A stretch of DNA of 64,000 nucleotides from Aggregatibacter actinomycetemcomitans DSM 8324 (GTDB taxonomy: Bacteria; Pseudomonadota; Gammaproteobacteria; Enterobacterales; Pasteurellaceae): NCBI RefSeq assembly GCF_000372365.1, contig NZ_AQUU01000009.1, forward strand, positions 42,739 through 106,738, given 5' to 3'. Position 1 is the first letter of the stretch. Each line of letters begins with the position of its first letter. Position numbers and translations under genes: made by a program. Below, piece after piece: positions 39,601 to 49,454 of the stretch. The notes under the pieces were generated by a model. It had not been told where the DNA came from. It saw only the letters and a list, made by a program, of their open reading frames with translations, and searched no databases.

Positions 39601-42519
39601 GGTGGCAAAAGAGAATTTTTTATCTCTTTGAGTAATTTTGATGTTTTTGCCGGCATCATAAGTCACCGTATCCCCATTTTTAACGGAATTAGATGCATTG
39701 CTGACGACTTCGCCGTCAGATTTAGAGGCAGTTATTGTCCATGCGGCATTATTTAACGCCTCTACCACATTTTTAACCGTCGCTACGCCATCTTTGCCAT
39801 CAGTGCCGTTGGCGCCATTTGTGCCCGGTGTACCGGCTACGGCAGCCTTGCCATCTTCTACTTTAATGGTGGATAAATTGACGTCATATTTCACCACACC
39901 GTCATTTGCCACGGAAGCGGTTGTCATCATACCATTGGTAAAGTTTAATCCTTTATCCAACATGACGGTTTTATCACCGCTACCGTTAGCTTTATAAGTT
40001 AATGGGATAGATTTCGCCGCTTCTGTGCCATTAAAGGTTACGGCATAAGTATCAACGCCATTTACATCTGTTTTGTTTACATTAATCGGTGCCGAACCTG
40101 TCACTTTAACCGCTTCTTTTGCGGCACTTTGTACGGCTTTTTTGGATACAGATACTTCGTATTTCGCACCCATATCGCCGGCGTTTTTACCATTTGCTAC
40201 GCTAATATCCGCCAGGTTTTCATCTCCGGCTTGAGCTGCTTTTTTCTCAACAATTTCCGTTGATGCGGAGCCACCAAGAAGGCTTTTTAATTGTTTAAAG
40301 TTAACCGCGTCGTCATCTTGAGTGCCTTCAGCGACACCGGTAATGCGATTATTTCCCATATTGATGGTTCCGCCATTTTGAACGCTGAAGTTCTTAACAG
40401 TGGTGTTGCCTGTTGCAGTTAGATCTTGGGTCGTAACATTAGTGAACGTGACATTTTCTTGGGTTGAGAAGGTGAAGTTAGTGCCGTTTTGTTTGACTGT
40501 TAAATTCTTTCCTGCCAGTAGCTTCACTTGGTTACTCGGTTTGATTGTTGCTGTTGAGGCTGCGCCATTTTGAGTACCACCATTTTCTACGCCGGAAGTG
40601 ATTTGCCAACCTTGTTCTACACGACTGGCGACAGCAAATAATTGAGAGCCATTAACGGCATCGGTTGAGTTTGCCGCAACATTACCTGCTGCCACATTTT
40701 TAATTTGACGCTCATTGCCTTTTGAACCAATGCTCACAAAATGTCCCGACTCTTTTACCGTGCCGGTAAAACCTGAGTAGGTATATCCGTTAACAGTCGC
40801 ACTGCTAACATTTGAAACAGGATGTGAACCTTCCGTGGTGGAGGAATTTCCTAAAATGACGGAACCGTTGGTTGTCGCGGTGATATTGGCACCCAATGCA
40901 ACGGTATTTTGGCCGCTAACATTGCTGTTTAAACCAATGGCAATAGAGTTCATTGCCGCCGTTCCTGTTGTGGCTTTTTCGCCTAACGCAATAGAACCTA
41001 CTGCTTTAGCCCCTTTATTGTCGTAATTACTATCGGCTGCTGTATTAGTGCTATTTACACTTACATAATTGGTTTGTGCCGCTTCAACAGCTGTTTTGAC
41101 ATCGTGATAGTTGGTATTTTTAATACTAAATACCGGTGCTTTGTAAGTATGTCCGTCTGCTTCATAGCCGTTATAACCGGCGCCTGCGATGGACTTGGCT
41201 AAGTTATCATTCACGAATTTTAACTGGGCAACATTCACTGCATCAGTATCATTACGACCACCGGCAACATTAATAATTCGACGCTCTTTACCGGCGTTTG
41301 CAACAGCTACAACACCATTATTAGCATCATAATTTTGTGCAGTAAATTTAGATTGCCCGCCATCGACACTGTTGACAATGGTACCTGTACCTAATGCCAA
41401 TGAGTTTTTAAAGGTAGATTTAGCTCCCTGACCAATGGCCATTGAACCAGATTCAGTGGCTGTAGCATCTTTACCTATTGCTACAACGTTATCTTGAGAT
41501 GCTTTTGCATTTGCGCCAAGAGAAATTGCATTAATGCCGGAAGCATTAGCTTGGTAGCCAAATGCGATAGCAGATTCTTTTTGCGCAAGTGCACTCGTAC
41601 CGACAGCAATGGCTTTATCAGCTTTTTTAGACAGATCCGGAGAGGTAACATTCTCTTTTAGATAGTTGTCATGTTCCACTTTAAACTCACCGGTGTGTGC
41701 TTTATAACCAATAGCAAATGAATCATCACCATTGGTTTTAGCTGCCGTACCCAATGCCATGGAACGGTTACCATTGGTTTGTGTGTTGTCTAACCCGTTG
41801 TATTTTGTGATTGGCACACCAGAACCATTCGGAGATATTTTTTGTTCCAAGCTGCCAATTGCAATGGATTGGTTGCCTTTAGCAGTAGCAGAAGCCCCCA
41901 GTGCGAAGCTTGATTGACCTGCAGCCCATGCGACAGAACCAATGGCAGTAGAATAATCCCCGGTTGCTGCAGATTGACGCATCATCGCAAGAGAATTAAT
42001 TCCTGATGATCTGGAAGCTATACCGATTGCAATACCGCCATTTTTTTCTGCTCTGGAAAATGAACCTAAGGCCATGGCAAGCCCACCGGTAGCTTTAGAA
42101 TAATCGCCTAAGGCGATACCATTTGAATCCTTACTTGAGTCACGAACATCGGTATTTTTACCGATAGCGATACCATATGCCTCCCCATTGCTGTATCTTC
42201 TTTCAGGATTGCTCGGTTTGTCTTTATCATCATATGATTTACTACCGGGGTTGTAATAATTTAATGCTTGGCTTCCCTTTCTCTTGTTTGGGGAGGCTTC
42301 TGCCCCCTCGGATTTCACAGAATTGTTTTCAACAGAACCTATAGCAATGTAAGCGTTGGTATTAAAGGAGAGAAATAATAACGGGGCTGCAGCAATGAAT
42401 ATTTTAGTTTTTTTAGGTATATCTGTAGTGGTAGAAAGGGAGAAAGCTTTAGATAGTTCAGATACGGCAATCCATGTCTGAGATGTTTTACACCAGATTA
42501 CTTTAAAGACTTTATTCAT
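36622..42519 (-). CDS. emaA: EmaA-like trimeric autotransporter adhesin
   Basis: 1965 residues. The N-terminus MNKVFKVIWCKTSQTWIAVS is an extended signal peptide (ESPR), and cleavage is expected after NTNA (residue 56). Residues ~115-380 form a YadA-like head with many AIG/ALG repeats. Neck motifs of the DAVN-QL type recur at ~412-435 and ~602-630 and several more times downstream. Long coiled stalk segments and Gly-Lys-Asp-Gly-rich stretches lie between them. The last ~90 residues are a YadA membrane anchor ending in GAGYFW. It should form trimers on the cell surface; EmaA binds collagen. The length and 56-residue leader match my memory of A. actinomycetemcomitans EmaA. The frame is uninterrupted. 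Confidence 0.82.
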   Translation of the reverse strand: MNKVFKVIWCKTSQTWIAVSELSKAFSLSTTTDIPKKTKIFIAAAPLLFLSFNTNAYIAIGSVENNSVKSEGAEASPNKRKGSQALNYYNPGSKSYDDKDKPSNPERRYSNGEAYGIAIGKNTDVRDSSKDSNGIALGDYSKATGGLAMALGSFSRAEKNGGIAIGIASRSSGINSLAMMRQSAATGDYSTAIGSVAWAAGQSSFALGASATAKGNQSIAIGSLEQKISPNGSGVPITKYNGLDNTQTNGNRSMALGTAAKTNGDDSFAIGYKAHTGEFKVEHDNYLKENVTSPDLSKKADKAIAVGTSALAQKESAIAFGYQANASGINAISLGANAKASQDNVVAIGKDATATESGSMAIGQGAKSTFKNSLALGTGTIVNSVDGGQSKFTAQNYDANNGVVAVANAGKERRIINVAGGRNDTDAVNVAQLKFVNDNLAKSIAGAGYNGYEADGHTYKAPVFSIKNTNYHDVKTAVEAAQTNYVSVNSTNTAADSNYDNKGAKAVGSIALGEKATTGTAAMNSIAIGLNSNVSGQNTVALGANITATTNGSVILGNSSTTEGSHPVSNVSSATVNGYTYSGFTGTVKESGHFVSIGSKGNERQIKNVAAGNVAANSTDAVNGSQLFAVASRVEQGWQITSGVENGGTQNGAASTATIKPSNQVKLLAGKNLTVKQNGTNFTFSTQENVTFTNVTTQDLTATGNTTVKNFSVQNGGTINMGNNRITGVAEGTQDDDAVNFKQLKSLLGGSASTEIVEKKAAQAGDENLADISVANGKNAGDMGAKYEVSVSKKAVQSAAKEAVKVTGSAPINVNKTDVNGVDTYAVTFNGTEAAKSIPLTYKANGSGDKTVMLDKGLNFTNGMMTTASVANDGVVKYDVNLSTIKVEDGKAAVAGTPGTNGANGTDGKDGVATVKNVVEALNNAAWTITASKSDGEVVSNASNSVKNGDTVTYDAGKNIKITQRDKKFSFATKDNVEFTSVTTGNTKLTGNGVEITNGPKLTQSGVDAGGKKITNVADGVIAANSKDAVNGGQLFAETAKAKTTVEKGDDNIQITSETATDGHINYKVALNPSLTVGPRTNGHPITIDGNNGYITGLTNTSWTGAPTTGRAATEDQLSIVDKKFDNKVSLGGDNGSTTEKSLSHNGGIKFNIKGGDSQKYVTTSGSGDDVTVDLAQTTKNKIDNAADKDLANITDNGKKVITALGAVVKAADSTITVTDETDNTTGQKTYKIKANIPTPEKTAMAPGNNTTIEGDGSAANPFKVNLKDDLALGQKDANGVTGKDSSIKVNGKDGSGVAINGKDGSIALNGKDGANPVTIKTAQGPAGVNETNPKDRLMVNNDAVATLKDGLKFAGDNSTEVITKTLNQKLEIVGGADKNKLSDNNIGVNANNGKLEVKLAKELNELTSAQFKNGDNTTVINGNGITITLKDPTKAVSLTDKGLNNGGNQIVNIDSGLKQADGSTVALKDASGDTLKNAANIGDLQKSINDITDASKNGGFGLSDDNGATAKANLGETVKVKGDGSVITKVVTDNGKPTLQVGLSNDITVGDDAQAGTISVKGENGKDGVSINGKEASVTFAKDGQPGMSIAATRSADGKDALTLKGKDGKDGISFQEDGRITQVADGVNDKDAVNKSQLDRSIAQAKSGVSAGKNITVTPQKNADGSTTYTVETQNDVEFSTVKTGDTTLDSNGVNINGGPSVTKDGIHANDKKITGVKDGEISAHSKEAVNGSQLHQTNQNVTNLANNVDKGLNFQGDNQEVTVNRKLGDQLNIRGGADPKKLTQNNIGVTADKNGTMTVQLAKEVNLGADGSLTVGNTTVNNDGVTIKDGPSMTSHGINAGGKRIANVAKGKAPTDAVNMSQLQDVGSAINNRIDNIDKRVKKMDKRRKAGTASALATAGLMQPHRDGQSALVAAVGQYQSETAVAVGYSRISDNGKYGVKVSFSTNSQGEVGGTAGAGYFW

Positions 42520-42807
42520 CTTATGTTTTCCTTTTTGTTAGGGTAAATTACATTGATAATTAATATGTTAATAGGTTCTGCAGCTTAAAAATGTAGATTA
42601 AGGCGTTATAAATTAGATTTGGTACTTGATTATATTAATGGAGTTTTATTGGCTAATATTTGTGCAAGACTGAGTTAAGGGGGTACATCCTAACTATATA
42701 AATTTTAAATGCAAGTAAATTTTCATTGTTTTACAAAAAATAAGGTCTTTTTTGAAATTTTTTATTAAAATTCACTTGAAAGACGAATAATAAAGAGAAA
42801 TTAATAT
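42520..42807. other. AT-rich leader region of the adhesin gene
   Basis: A strongly AT-rich stretch upstream of the minus-strand adhesin. AAAGGAAAA about 10 bases before its ATG is the ribosome site. I see no promoter of convincing spacing and no phase-variation repeat tract. Confidence 0.5.
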
Positions 42808-42851
42808 AAAAAGTGCGGTGAAAAAACACATTATTTTTCCACCGCACTTTT
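42808..42851. terminator. USS hairpin between the acyl-CoA ligase and the adhesin (repeat copy 2)
   Basis: The same 44 bases as at 36551-36594 except one A for G. It lies about 290 bases upstream of the adhesin start. On the plus strand it ends in TTTT, and it is about 12 bases from the end of the acyl-CoA ligase gene, but that gene is also on the minus strand so it lies after its stop. Confidence 0.7.
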
Positions 42852-42863
42852 ATGATGAATCAT

Positions 42864-44651
42864 TTAGTTATACATCGCCTCAATCAGCTCTTTATAACGC
42901 TGTAAAATCACTTTTCGTCGTAATTTCAACGTCGGTGTGATTTCTTCCAATTGTGTGCTGAAGGCTTGGGGCAAAAGGGTGAAACGTTTAATTTGTTCCC
43001 AGCCCGCCAATTCTTTTTGCAATTCATTAATTCGGCGTTCTAACATTTGAATAATCTCCGAATTTCTTAACAATTCCAAACGATCCTGATATTTGATGTT
43101 GACCTGCTTGGCATAATCTTCCAGTGACGCATAGCAAGGCACGATAAGGGCGGAGACGTATTTTTTCGCGTCGGCGATGACGGCGATTTGTTCGATGAAT
43201 TTATCTTTGCCGATTTTACTTTCCAGCACCTGTGGCGCGATATATTTGCCGTTGGAGGTTTTCATCAGTTCTTTGATGCGATCGGTGATGTATAAATTGC
43301 CGTCGGCATCGAATTCGCCGGCGTCACCGGTTTTCAGGAAACCGTCAGGGGTGAAGGTGTCGGCGGTTTCCTGCGGTTTTTTATAATAACCTTTCATCAC
43401 CATGCCGCCACGCACCAGAATTTCATTGTTTTCGCCGATTTTCACTTCTGCGCCCGGCATCAAAGTACCGATAGAATTGGCATTAAAACTGAAATCATTC
43501 CAGCAGGAAACGGTGGCGGTGGTTTCCGTCATGCCGTAACCCAGTTTGATGTTTAAGCCGATACTGTGGAAAAACAAGCCGATGGTCGGTTCCAATTTGG
43601 CGCCGCCGCACGGCATCATACGAATGCGTCCGCCGAGTAAGGCGCGCAGTTTACCGAGCACCAATTTATCGGCGAGGGCATATTGTTGTTTTAATGGGAA
43701 GCCGATTTTCTGTTGCTTGGCAAGGGTATCGAAACGTTTACGCCCGACGGCAATTGCCCAATTGAAAATCCATTGGCGCAGTTTCGGTGCGTTATGCACT
43801 TTGTCCAGAATCGCTGTGTAAATCTTCTCGTAAAAACGTGGCACGGCACACATCAATGTCGGACGAATGTCCGTCAATGCCGACCGCACTTGGTTGGTAT
43901 CTTCAATGTAACAGTTAGTGGCACCGCGATGGAGCACATACGCCACCCAAGCCCGCTCAAAAATATGAGATAACGGCAGGAAGGAAAGGGACACATCGCT
44001 ATCATCTATTTGCAACGCCTGATCGTGCGCCTTCAGCTGGTGCGCCAGATTGGCATAATCCAGCATCACGCCTTTCGGCTCACCGGTGGTGCCGGAGGTG
44101 TAAATCAGGGTGAATAAATCCGCCAAAGATTTGCCATCCAGCCGCTGTTGTAATTGCGGTCGATATTGTTCGTCCGCCATTTCAATAAAATCCTGCCAAT
44201 GACAGGCTTTGGCGTGTTCGTGCAAATTGATGGTGCTTTTCATCGCCACGATTTTTATAAGCTTAGGGCATTCATCGGCGATGTCGATCACCTGATCGTA
44301 TTGTTCCTGATCGCCGGCGAAAATGATCTTCATATCGGCGTTGTTAATAATGAATTGCGCCTGTTTTGCGGTGTTGGTGGCATAAATCGGTACCGTCACC
44401 GCACGCACCTGTAATATACCAATGTCGGTGATTGTCCAACGCGGCATATTGTGCGCGAAAATACCGATTTTATCTTGAATATCAATATGATTGGCTAAAA
44501 GTGCCAAAGAGATGTGATCCACTTGCTGTTGCAGCTCCGCCCAGGAAATATCCAGCCGGTTATTGTCTTTGAAATAGCAAAGTGCGGTGCGATTTGCCAG
44601 CGTTTTTGCCTGATGGCGAATGCGATTGATAAAATGAAAATTGAGATCCAT
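42864..44651 (-). CDS. Long-chain acyl-CoA synthetase (AMP-forming)
   Basis: 595 residues of the FAA1/FadD15 type. Motifs: the P-loop [18 protein letters not shown] (near 188), [13 protein letters not shown] (near 225), [12 protein letters not shown] (near 377) and [20 protein letters not shown] with the adenylate-binding Asp (near 437). It activates fatty acids to CoA thioesters through an acyl-adenylate, probably at the inner membrane. The protein resembles the H. influenzae gene annotated fadD rather than E. coli FadD, so I give no symbol. Confidence 0.9.
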   Translation of the reverse strand: MDLNFHFINRIRHQAKTLANRTALCYFKDNNRLDISWAELQQQVDHISLALLANHIDIQDKIGIFAHNMPRWTITDIGILQVRAVTVPIYATNTAKQAQFIINNADMKIIFAGDQEQYDQVIDIADECPKLIKIVAMKSTINLHEHAKACHWQDFIEMADEQYRPQLQQRLDGKSLADLFTLIYTSGTTGEPKGVMLDYANLAHQLKAHDQALQIDDSDVSLSFLPLSHIFERAWVAYVLHRGATNCYIEDTNQVRSALTDIRPTLMCAVPRFYEKIYTAILDKVHNAPKLRQWIFNWAIAVGRKRFDTLAKQQKIGFPLKQQYALADKLVLGKLRALLGGRIRMMPCGGAKLEPTIGLFFHSIGLNIKLGYGMTETTATVSCWNDFSFNANSIGTLMPGAEVKIGENNEILVRGGMVMKGYYKKPQETADTFTPDGFLKTGDAGEFDADGNLYITDRIKELMKTSNGKYIAPQVLESKIGKDKFIEQIAVIADAKKYVSALIVPCYASLEDYAKQVNIKYQDRLELLRNSEIIQMLERRINELQKELAGWEQIKRFTLLPQAFSTQLEEITPTLKLRRKVILQRYKELIEAMYN

Positions 44652-44849
44652 GGTTAAAAATCCAAAATCAGCTAACAGTTGTGCGCTAATATAGCCGATT
44701 AACGATCAAAACTCTAGCAATAAAACTGCGTTTTGTAGGGATTTATTGTGTCGGTACGTCAAGACATCAAGACAAATTATCCCTACAATTCCCCGTAAAA
44801 TACCGCTAAAATACACCGCACTTTTGTCTGATTTTTCCCAAGGATTTTT

Positions 44850-47800
44850 ATGTCGCAGCCACGTTTCGTTCATTTGCAGGTTCACAGTGATTTTTCCATG
44901 ATTGACGGTATCGCCAAAGTGAAACCGTTAGTGAAAGCCTGTGTGGGAAATGGAATGGTAGCGGTGGGCTTGACGGATTTCACCAATTTTTGTGGCTTGG
45001 TACGCTTTTACGGCGAGGCGTTGTCTTCCGGTGTGAAGCCGATTATCGGGACGGATGTGTTGGTACAAAGCGCATTATGCGGCGATGAAAAATTTCGTTT
45101 AACCTTGCTGGCGAAGAATAACGAAGGTTATAAAAACATTACGTTGCTGCTTTCCAAAGCTTATGAACGCGGTTATGCCGATTGGCCTTATATCGATCAG
45201 CAGTGGCTGGTGGAACACCGCGCCGGGGTGATTGTGCTGTCCGGCGGGGTAAACGGCGATGTGGGCAAGAAATTGCTCAGAAGCAACCCCGATGAACTAA
45301 AAAGTGCGGTGGATTTTTACCGTGAATTTTTCCCCGATCATTTCTATTTAACCCTCACCCGTACCGGTCGCCCTGACGAAGAACGCTATATTAAAGCGGC
45401 GCTGGAACTGGCGGAGCAGCAACAGTTGCCGGTAGTGGCAACTAATGATGTATGCTTTTTGCAGGCGGAGGATTTTGAAGCCCATGAAATTCGCGTGGCG
45501 ATTCATGACGGTTTTACCTTGGACGACCCGAAACGCCCGAAACTTTATACGTCACAACAATATTTTCGCTCCGAACAGGAAATGTGCGATTTGTTCGCCG
45601 ACGTGCCGAGCGCGTTGGAAAATACGGTGTTAATTGCGCAGCGTTGTAATGTCACCATTCGTTTGGGCGAATATTTCTTGCCACAATTTCCGACCGGTGA
45701 TTTAACTACGGAAGATTATCTGGTTAAGCGCGCCAAAGACGGCTTGGAAGAACGCTTAAAAGTGTTGTTCCCCGATGAGAAGGTGCGTGCCGAACGCCGC
45801 CCGGAATATGATGAACGGCTACAGGTTGAACTGGATGTGATTAACCAAATGGGCTTCCCGGGCTATTTTTTGATCGTGATGGAGTTTATTCAATGGTCGA
45901 AAGATAATGACATTCCGGTAGGACCCGGGCGTGGTTCCGGGGCGGGATCTTTGGTGGCATATGCGCTAAAAATTACCGATTTGGATCCGTTGGAATTCGA
46001 TTTGCTCTTTGAGCGTTTCCTCAATCCGGAACGGGTTTCCATGCCTGACTTCGACGTGGATTTCTGCATGGACGGACGCGACCGCGTGATTGACCATGTG
46101 GCGGAAATGTACGGGCATGGTGCGGTGTCGCAAATCATTACCTTCGGTACTATGGCGGCGAAAGCGGTAATTCGCGATGTGGGGAGGGTGCTGGGGCAAC
46201 CTTACGGCTTTGTGGATCGCATTTCCAAACTGGTGCCGCCTGATCCGGGCATGACCTTGGCTAAGGCCTTTGAAGCAGAACCGAAATTACAGGAAATTTA
46301 TGACGCGGATGAAGAAGTGCGTGCCATTATCGACATGGCGCGCAAACTGGAAGGTGTCACGCGTAACGCCGGTAAACACGCCGGCGGGGTGGTGATTTCG
46401 CCGACCCTGATCACGGATTTCTCGCCACTGTATTGCGATTCGGAAGGCAAACATCCGGTCACCCATTTCGATAAAAATGACGTGGAATACGCCGGTTTGG
46501 TGAAGTTTGACTTCCTCGGTTTACGCACGTTGACCATCATAAAATGGGCGCTGGATATGATTAATGCCCGCATGGAAAAAGAAGGCAAGCTGTTGGTGGA
46601 CATCAGCGCCATTCCGTTGGACGACCAACAATCCTTCGATGTGTTACTGAATGCGGAAACCACGGCGGTGTTTCAGTTGGAATCGCGCGGTATGAAAGAT
46701 TTGATTAAACGCCTGAAGCCGGACTGTTTTGAAGACATTATCGCGTTGGTGGCGTTGTTCCGTCCAGGTCCGTTGCAATCAGGCATGGTGGATAATTTTA
46801 TCGACCGCAAACACGGACGCGAGGAAGTGTCTTACCCAGATGCCAATTATCAGCATGAATCCCTCAAACCGATTTTGGAACCGACCTACGGCATTATTTT
46901 GTATCAGGAACAGGTGATGCAAATCGCTCAAGTGTTGGCAGGCTATACTTTGGGTGGCGCGGACTTGTTGCGCCGTGCCATGGGGAAGAAAAAACCGGAA
47001 GAAATGGCGAAGCAGCGTTCCGTGTTTGAAGAAGGCGCGGTGAAAAACGGCGTGGACGGCGGACTTGCCATGAAGATCTTCGACTTGGTGGAAAAATTCG
47101 CCGGTTACGGTTTTAACAAATCCCACTCCGCCGCCTATGCGTTGGTGTCTTATCAAACCCTGTGGCTGAAAGCCCATTATCCGGCGGAATTTATGGCAGC
47201 GGTGATGACCTCGGAAATGGATAACACGGACAAAATTGTGGGCTTATACGACGAATGTATGCGTATGGGCTTGAAAGTGGTTCCGCCCGACATTAACACC
47301 GGTAAACACCATTTCAGCGTGAATGAAAACGGTGAAATCGTGTACGGAATCGGCGCCATTAAAGGCGTGGGTGAAGGCCCTATTGCGGCGTTGGTGGAAG
47401 CGCGGGAAAAAGACGGGATCTTTAAAAATCTGTTCGACTTATGTGCCCGCGTAGATTTAAAGAAAATCAACCGTCGTACTTTTGAAAGCCTGATTAAATC
47501 CGGTGCTTTTGATAAACTCGGACCGCATCGCGCCGCGTTACAGCAAAACTTGGAAGATGCGTTGCGCGCTTCCGATCAACACGCGAAAGACGAAGCCTTG
47601 GGGCAGGTGGATATGTTCGGCGTGCTGACGGAAACTAATGAGGAAGTGGAAAACTCCTATGCCAACATCGCACCTTGGACGGAAAAGACCATTTTGGACG
47701 GCGAACGGGAAACTTTAGGGTTGTATCTCAGCAGCCACCCGGTAACCCGTTATTTGAAAGAACTAGCCCATTACAGCCCCGTTCGCTTAAAAGAGCTGGT

Positions 47801-48326
47801 GCCGAATTATCGCGGGCAAATGAGCACCGCCAGCGGTTTGGTGATTAACACTCGCGTTGCGGTGACGAAAAAAGGCAACCATATCGGCATCGCTACCATT
47901 GACGATCGCTCCGGCCGGTTGGATTTAACCTTATTTGGCGAAGCCTTGGAAAAATTCGGCGAGAAACTGCAAAAAGACACGGTGATTGTGGTTTCCGGGC
48001 AAGTAAGTTTTGACGACTTCTCGCAGGGTTTGCGTATGTCAGTGCGTGATTTAATGACCATCGACGAAGCCCGTGCCCGTTATGCCAAAAGCCTTGCGAT
48101 TTGCTTGTCGCAAGAACAAATCACGCCGCAATTCATTAAACAATTTAAAAGCATTTTACAGCCTTACAGCGGCAATTCGCTGCCGGTGCATATTTACTAC
48201 CAAAGCCCGCAGGGCAGAGCGCTGGTTAAAATGGGCGTGCAATGGTCGGTCAACCCGACGGACGAACTGCTCACCGAACTGGCGGCACTGTTCGGTGAAA
48301 GTGCGGTGGAATTGGAGTTTGAATAG
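44850..48326 (+). CDS. dnaE: DNA polymerase III alpha subunit
   Basis: 1158 residues (E. coli 1160). The PHP domain is at the start ([15 protein letters not shown], with VGLTDFTNF). The polymerase core shows [18 protein letters not shown] (near 352) and [14 protein letters not shown] with the catalytic Asp pair (near 398-405). Then come the tandem helix-hairpin-helix region (about 830-900), an OB-fold (about 985-1070) and the tau-binding C-terminus. It is the replicative polymerase. It is divergent from the acyl-CoA ligase, with a long leader. Confidence 0.98.
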   Translation: MSQPRFVHLQVHSDFSMIDGIAKVKPLVKACVGNGMVAVGLTDFTNFCGLVRFYGEALSSGVKPIIGTDVLVQSALCGDEKFRLTLLAKNNEGYKNITLLLSKAYERGYADWPYIDQQWLVEHRAGVIVLSGGVNGDVGKKLLRSNPDELKSAVDFYREFFPDHFYLTLTRTGRPDEERYIKAALELAEQQQLPVVATNDVCFLQAEDFEAHEIRVAIHDGFTLDDPKRPKLYTSQQYFRSEQEMCDLFADVPSALENTVLIAQRCNVTIRLGEYFLPQFPTGDLTTEDYLVKRAKDGLEERLKVLFPDEKVRAERRPEYDERLQVELDVINQMGFPGYFLIVMEFIQWSKDNDIPVGPGRGSGAGSLVAYALKITDLDPLEFDLLFERFLNPERVSMPDFDVDFCMDGRDRVIDHVAEMYGHGAVSQIITFGTMAAKAVIRDVGRVLGQPYGFVDRISKLVPPDPGMTLAKAFEAEPKLQEIYDADEEVRAIIDMARKLEGVTRNAGKHAGGVVISPTLITDFSPLYCDSEGKHPVTHFDKNDVEYAGLVKFDFLGLRTLTIIKWALDMINARMEKEGKLLVDISAIPLDDQQSFDVLLNAETTAVFQLESRGMKDLIKRLKPDCFEDIIALVALFRPGPLQSGMVDNFIDRKHGREEVSYPDANYQHESLKPILEPTYGIILYQEQVMQIAQVLAGYTLGGADLLRRAMGKKKPEEMAKQRSVFEEGAVKNGVDGGLAMKIFDLVEKFAGYGFNKSHSAAYALVSYQTLWLKAHYPAEFMAAVMTSEMDNTDKIVGLYDECMRMGLKVVPPDINTGKHHFSVNENGEIVYGIGAIKGVGEGPIAALVEAREKDGIFKNLFDLCARVDLKKINRRTFESLIKSGAFDKLGPHRAALQQNLEDALRASDQHAKDEALGQVDMFGVLTETNEEVENSYANIAPWTEKTILDGERETLGLYLSSHPVTRYLKELAHYSPVRLKELVPNYRGQMSTASGLVINTRVAVTKKGNHIGIATIDDRSGRLDLTLFGEALEKFGEKLQKDTVIVVSGQVSFDDFSQGLRMSVRDLMTIDEARARYAKSLAICLSQEQITPQFIKQFKSILQPYSGNSLPVHIYYQSPQGRALVKMGVQWSVNPTDELLTELAALFGESAVELEFE

Positions 48327-48333
48327 ATAGGAA

Positions 48334-48374
48334 AAAGTGCGGTTAAAAAATGATTGTTTTTTCAACTGCACTTT
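48334..48374 (+). terminator. Paired-USS terminator of dnaE
   Basis: AAAGTGCGGTT (48334-48344) pairs with AACTGCACTTT (48364-48374) with one mismatch; the loop carries AAAAAATGATTGTTTTTT. The last T is also the first base of the IS remnant that follows, so the insertion abuts the hairpin. Confidence 0.65.
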
Positions 48375-48990
48375 GATCTACACCCCAAAAAAATCGGCAT
48401 ATAATTTAAGTTGCAGATTATGTCCTACTCTTATCAATTTCGTTTAAAAATTATCAAGCTAGTCACCGAGCAGGATTTCGGTATATGAGAGGTGGCTAAA
48501 TTTCTCGTTCTCAAGTCATTTATTGGAAAAGCCTTTCGTGAAAGAGGGCTTGATGGCGTAAAATCACCTTACACAAACCTAAAACCTCCAAAATTCTGAA
48601 ACCCAAAATGAAAAAAACGCAGATTGAAGTGGCTTGAAACAAGCGACTTTTCACCACAAGCCTTTAAAAAACTGAAACGGGAACCTGCCCTTGCAAAAGA
48701 GGAGATTGATAATCTAAAAAAGTTAGTGGAATTAGACAATCAAAAACGACGGCAGAAAAAAGAAAAGTCATCGAAAAGTTAAAGGAAAAACATGCCTTAA
48801 ATGACCTGCTGCAAGTGTCTGAAATGCCTCATTCAACCTTTTATTATCAACAGGCAGGATTACAGCCGGGTAAATTTGTGTATTACAACCAAAAACGAAT
48901 TAAACCGATTTAAAAGGATTGAGCCCGATACAATACTGAGCTCAATATTTAAGTTAACTAACCTGTCCAACTTTTTGGGGGGGCAGATCA
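48374..48990 (+). mobile_element. Decayed IS3-family element (IS150-like), internally deleted
   Basis: The ends are related inverted repeats: TGATCTACACCCCAAAAA on the left and the complement of TGATCTGCCCCCCCAAAAA on the right. CTT stands outside both ends, a possible 3-base target duplication. Inside, 48420 starts an OrfA relic (MSYSYQFRLKIIKLVTEQDFG, then a stop). At about 48779-48850 there is an OrfB N-terminal relic (KLKEKHALNDLLQVSE, then HSTFYYQ). This is joined to an OrfB C-terminal piece (YYNQKRI, then LKGLSPIQY in another frame). About 600 bases of transposase are missing, so it is inactive. Confidence 0.85.
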
Positions 48991-49404
48991 CTTTCTATTT
49001 GTATTATTTGGCCTTACATCGCTTTCTCAGCTCCCAATGTACTTAGTGGCACAGCGACATTCTTCGTTAGAAAAATAAAATTAAAGGTGCCGTGTTCTGT
49101 CAGTACATTACTAATTTATTAAATTGCTTAGAAAATTTGTTCTTCACTTGCTTTTTTATGGAAGTGTTTTTTTAATTGTTCCGCTATGTAACAAAATGCC
49201 GTTTTAGAATCGATGCTTCCGGTGAGGTAGTAGAAGGATTTGTTTATGTCAGGAGACTACACAAATCTGTTTCTAACCTTTACTTAGCATAACCACACAA
49301 TAAGTTCAGATTTAACACTATAATTTGGTGAATTTCAACATTTGCACACTGGGCATTATTAGATCAAGCTTGTTGGTTTTATAATGGATTCGGCTAAAAA
49401 AAAT
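48991..49404. other. Non-coding region between the IS remnant and catalase
   Basis: About 410 bases with no intact gene. The minus strand from 49256 down to the TAA at 49128-49130 reads 42 codons without a stop and with coding-like composition (SFYYLTGSIDSKTAFCYIAE and so on), but it has no start codon. It may be a scrap of a lost gene. I do not recognise it. Confidence 0.4.
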
Positions 49405-49433
49405 GACCGCACTTTTGAAGCAAAAGTGCGGTC
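49405..49433 (-). terminator. Paired-USS terminator of catalase
   Basis: GACCGCACTTTT (49405-49416) and AAAAGTGCGGTC (49422-49433) form a perfect 12-bp stem with a 5-base loop. Read on the minus strand it is followed by ATTTTTTT, a textbook terminator 20 bases after the katA stop. Confidence 0.9.
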
Positions 49434-49454
49434 GGTTCTTGAGTTAAATTTGAA

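Noticed and set aside
36784..41917. Many open frames on the plus strand opposite the adhesin
   Set aside because: They are antisense shadows produced by its repetitive, Gly/Asn/Asp-rich codons.
42520..42807. Phase-variation repeats upstream of the adhesin
   Set aside because: I looked for tandem tetramers or long homopolymers, which are common in Haemophilus surface genes, and found none; it is only AT-rich.
48801..49046. An 81-codon frame in the IS remnant
   Set aside because: It crosses the OrfB relic partly out of frame and the IS right end, so it is not a real gene.
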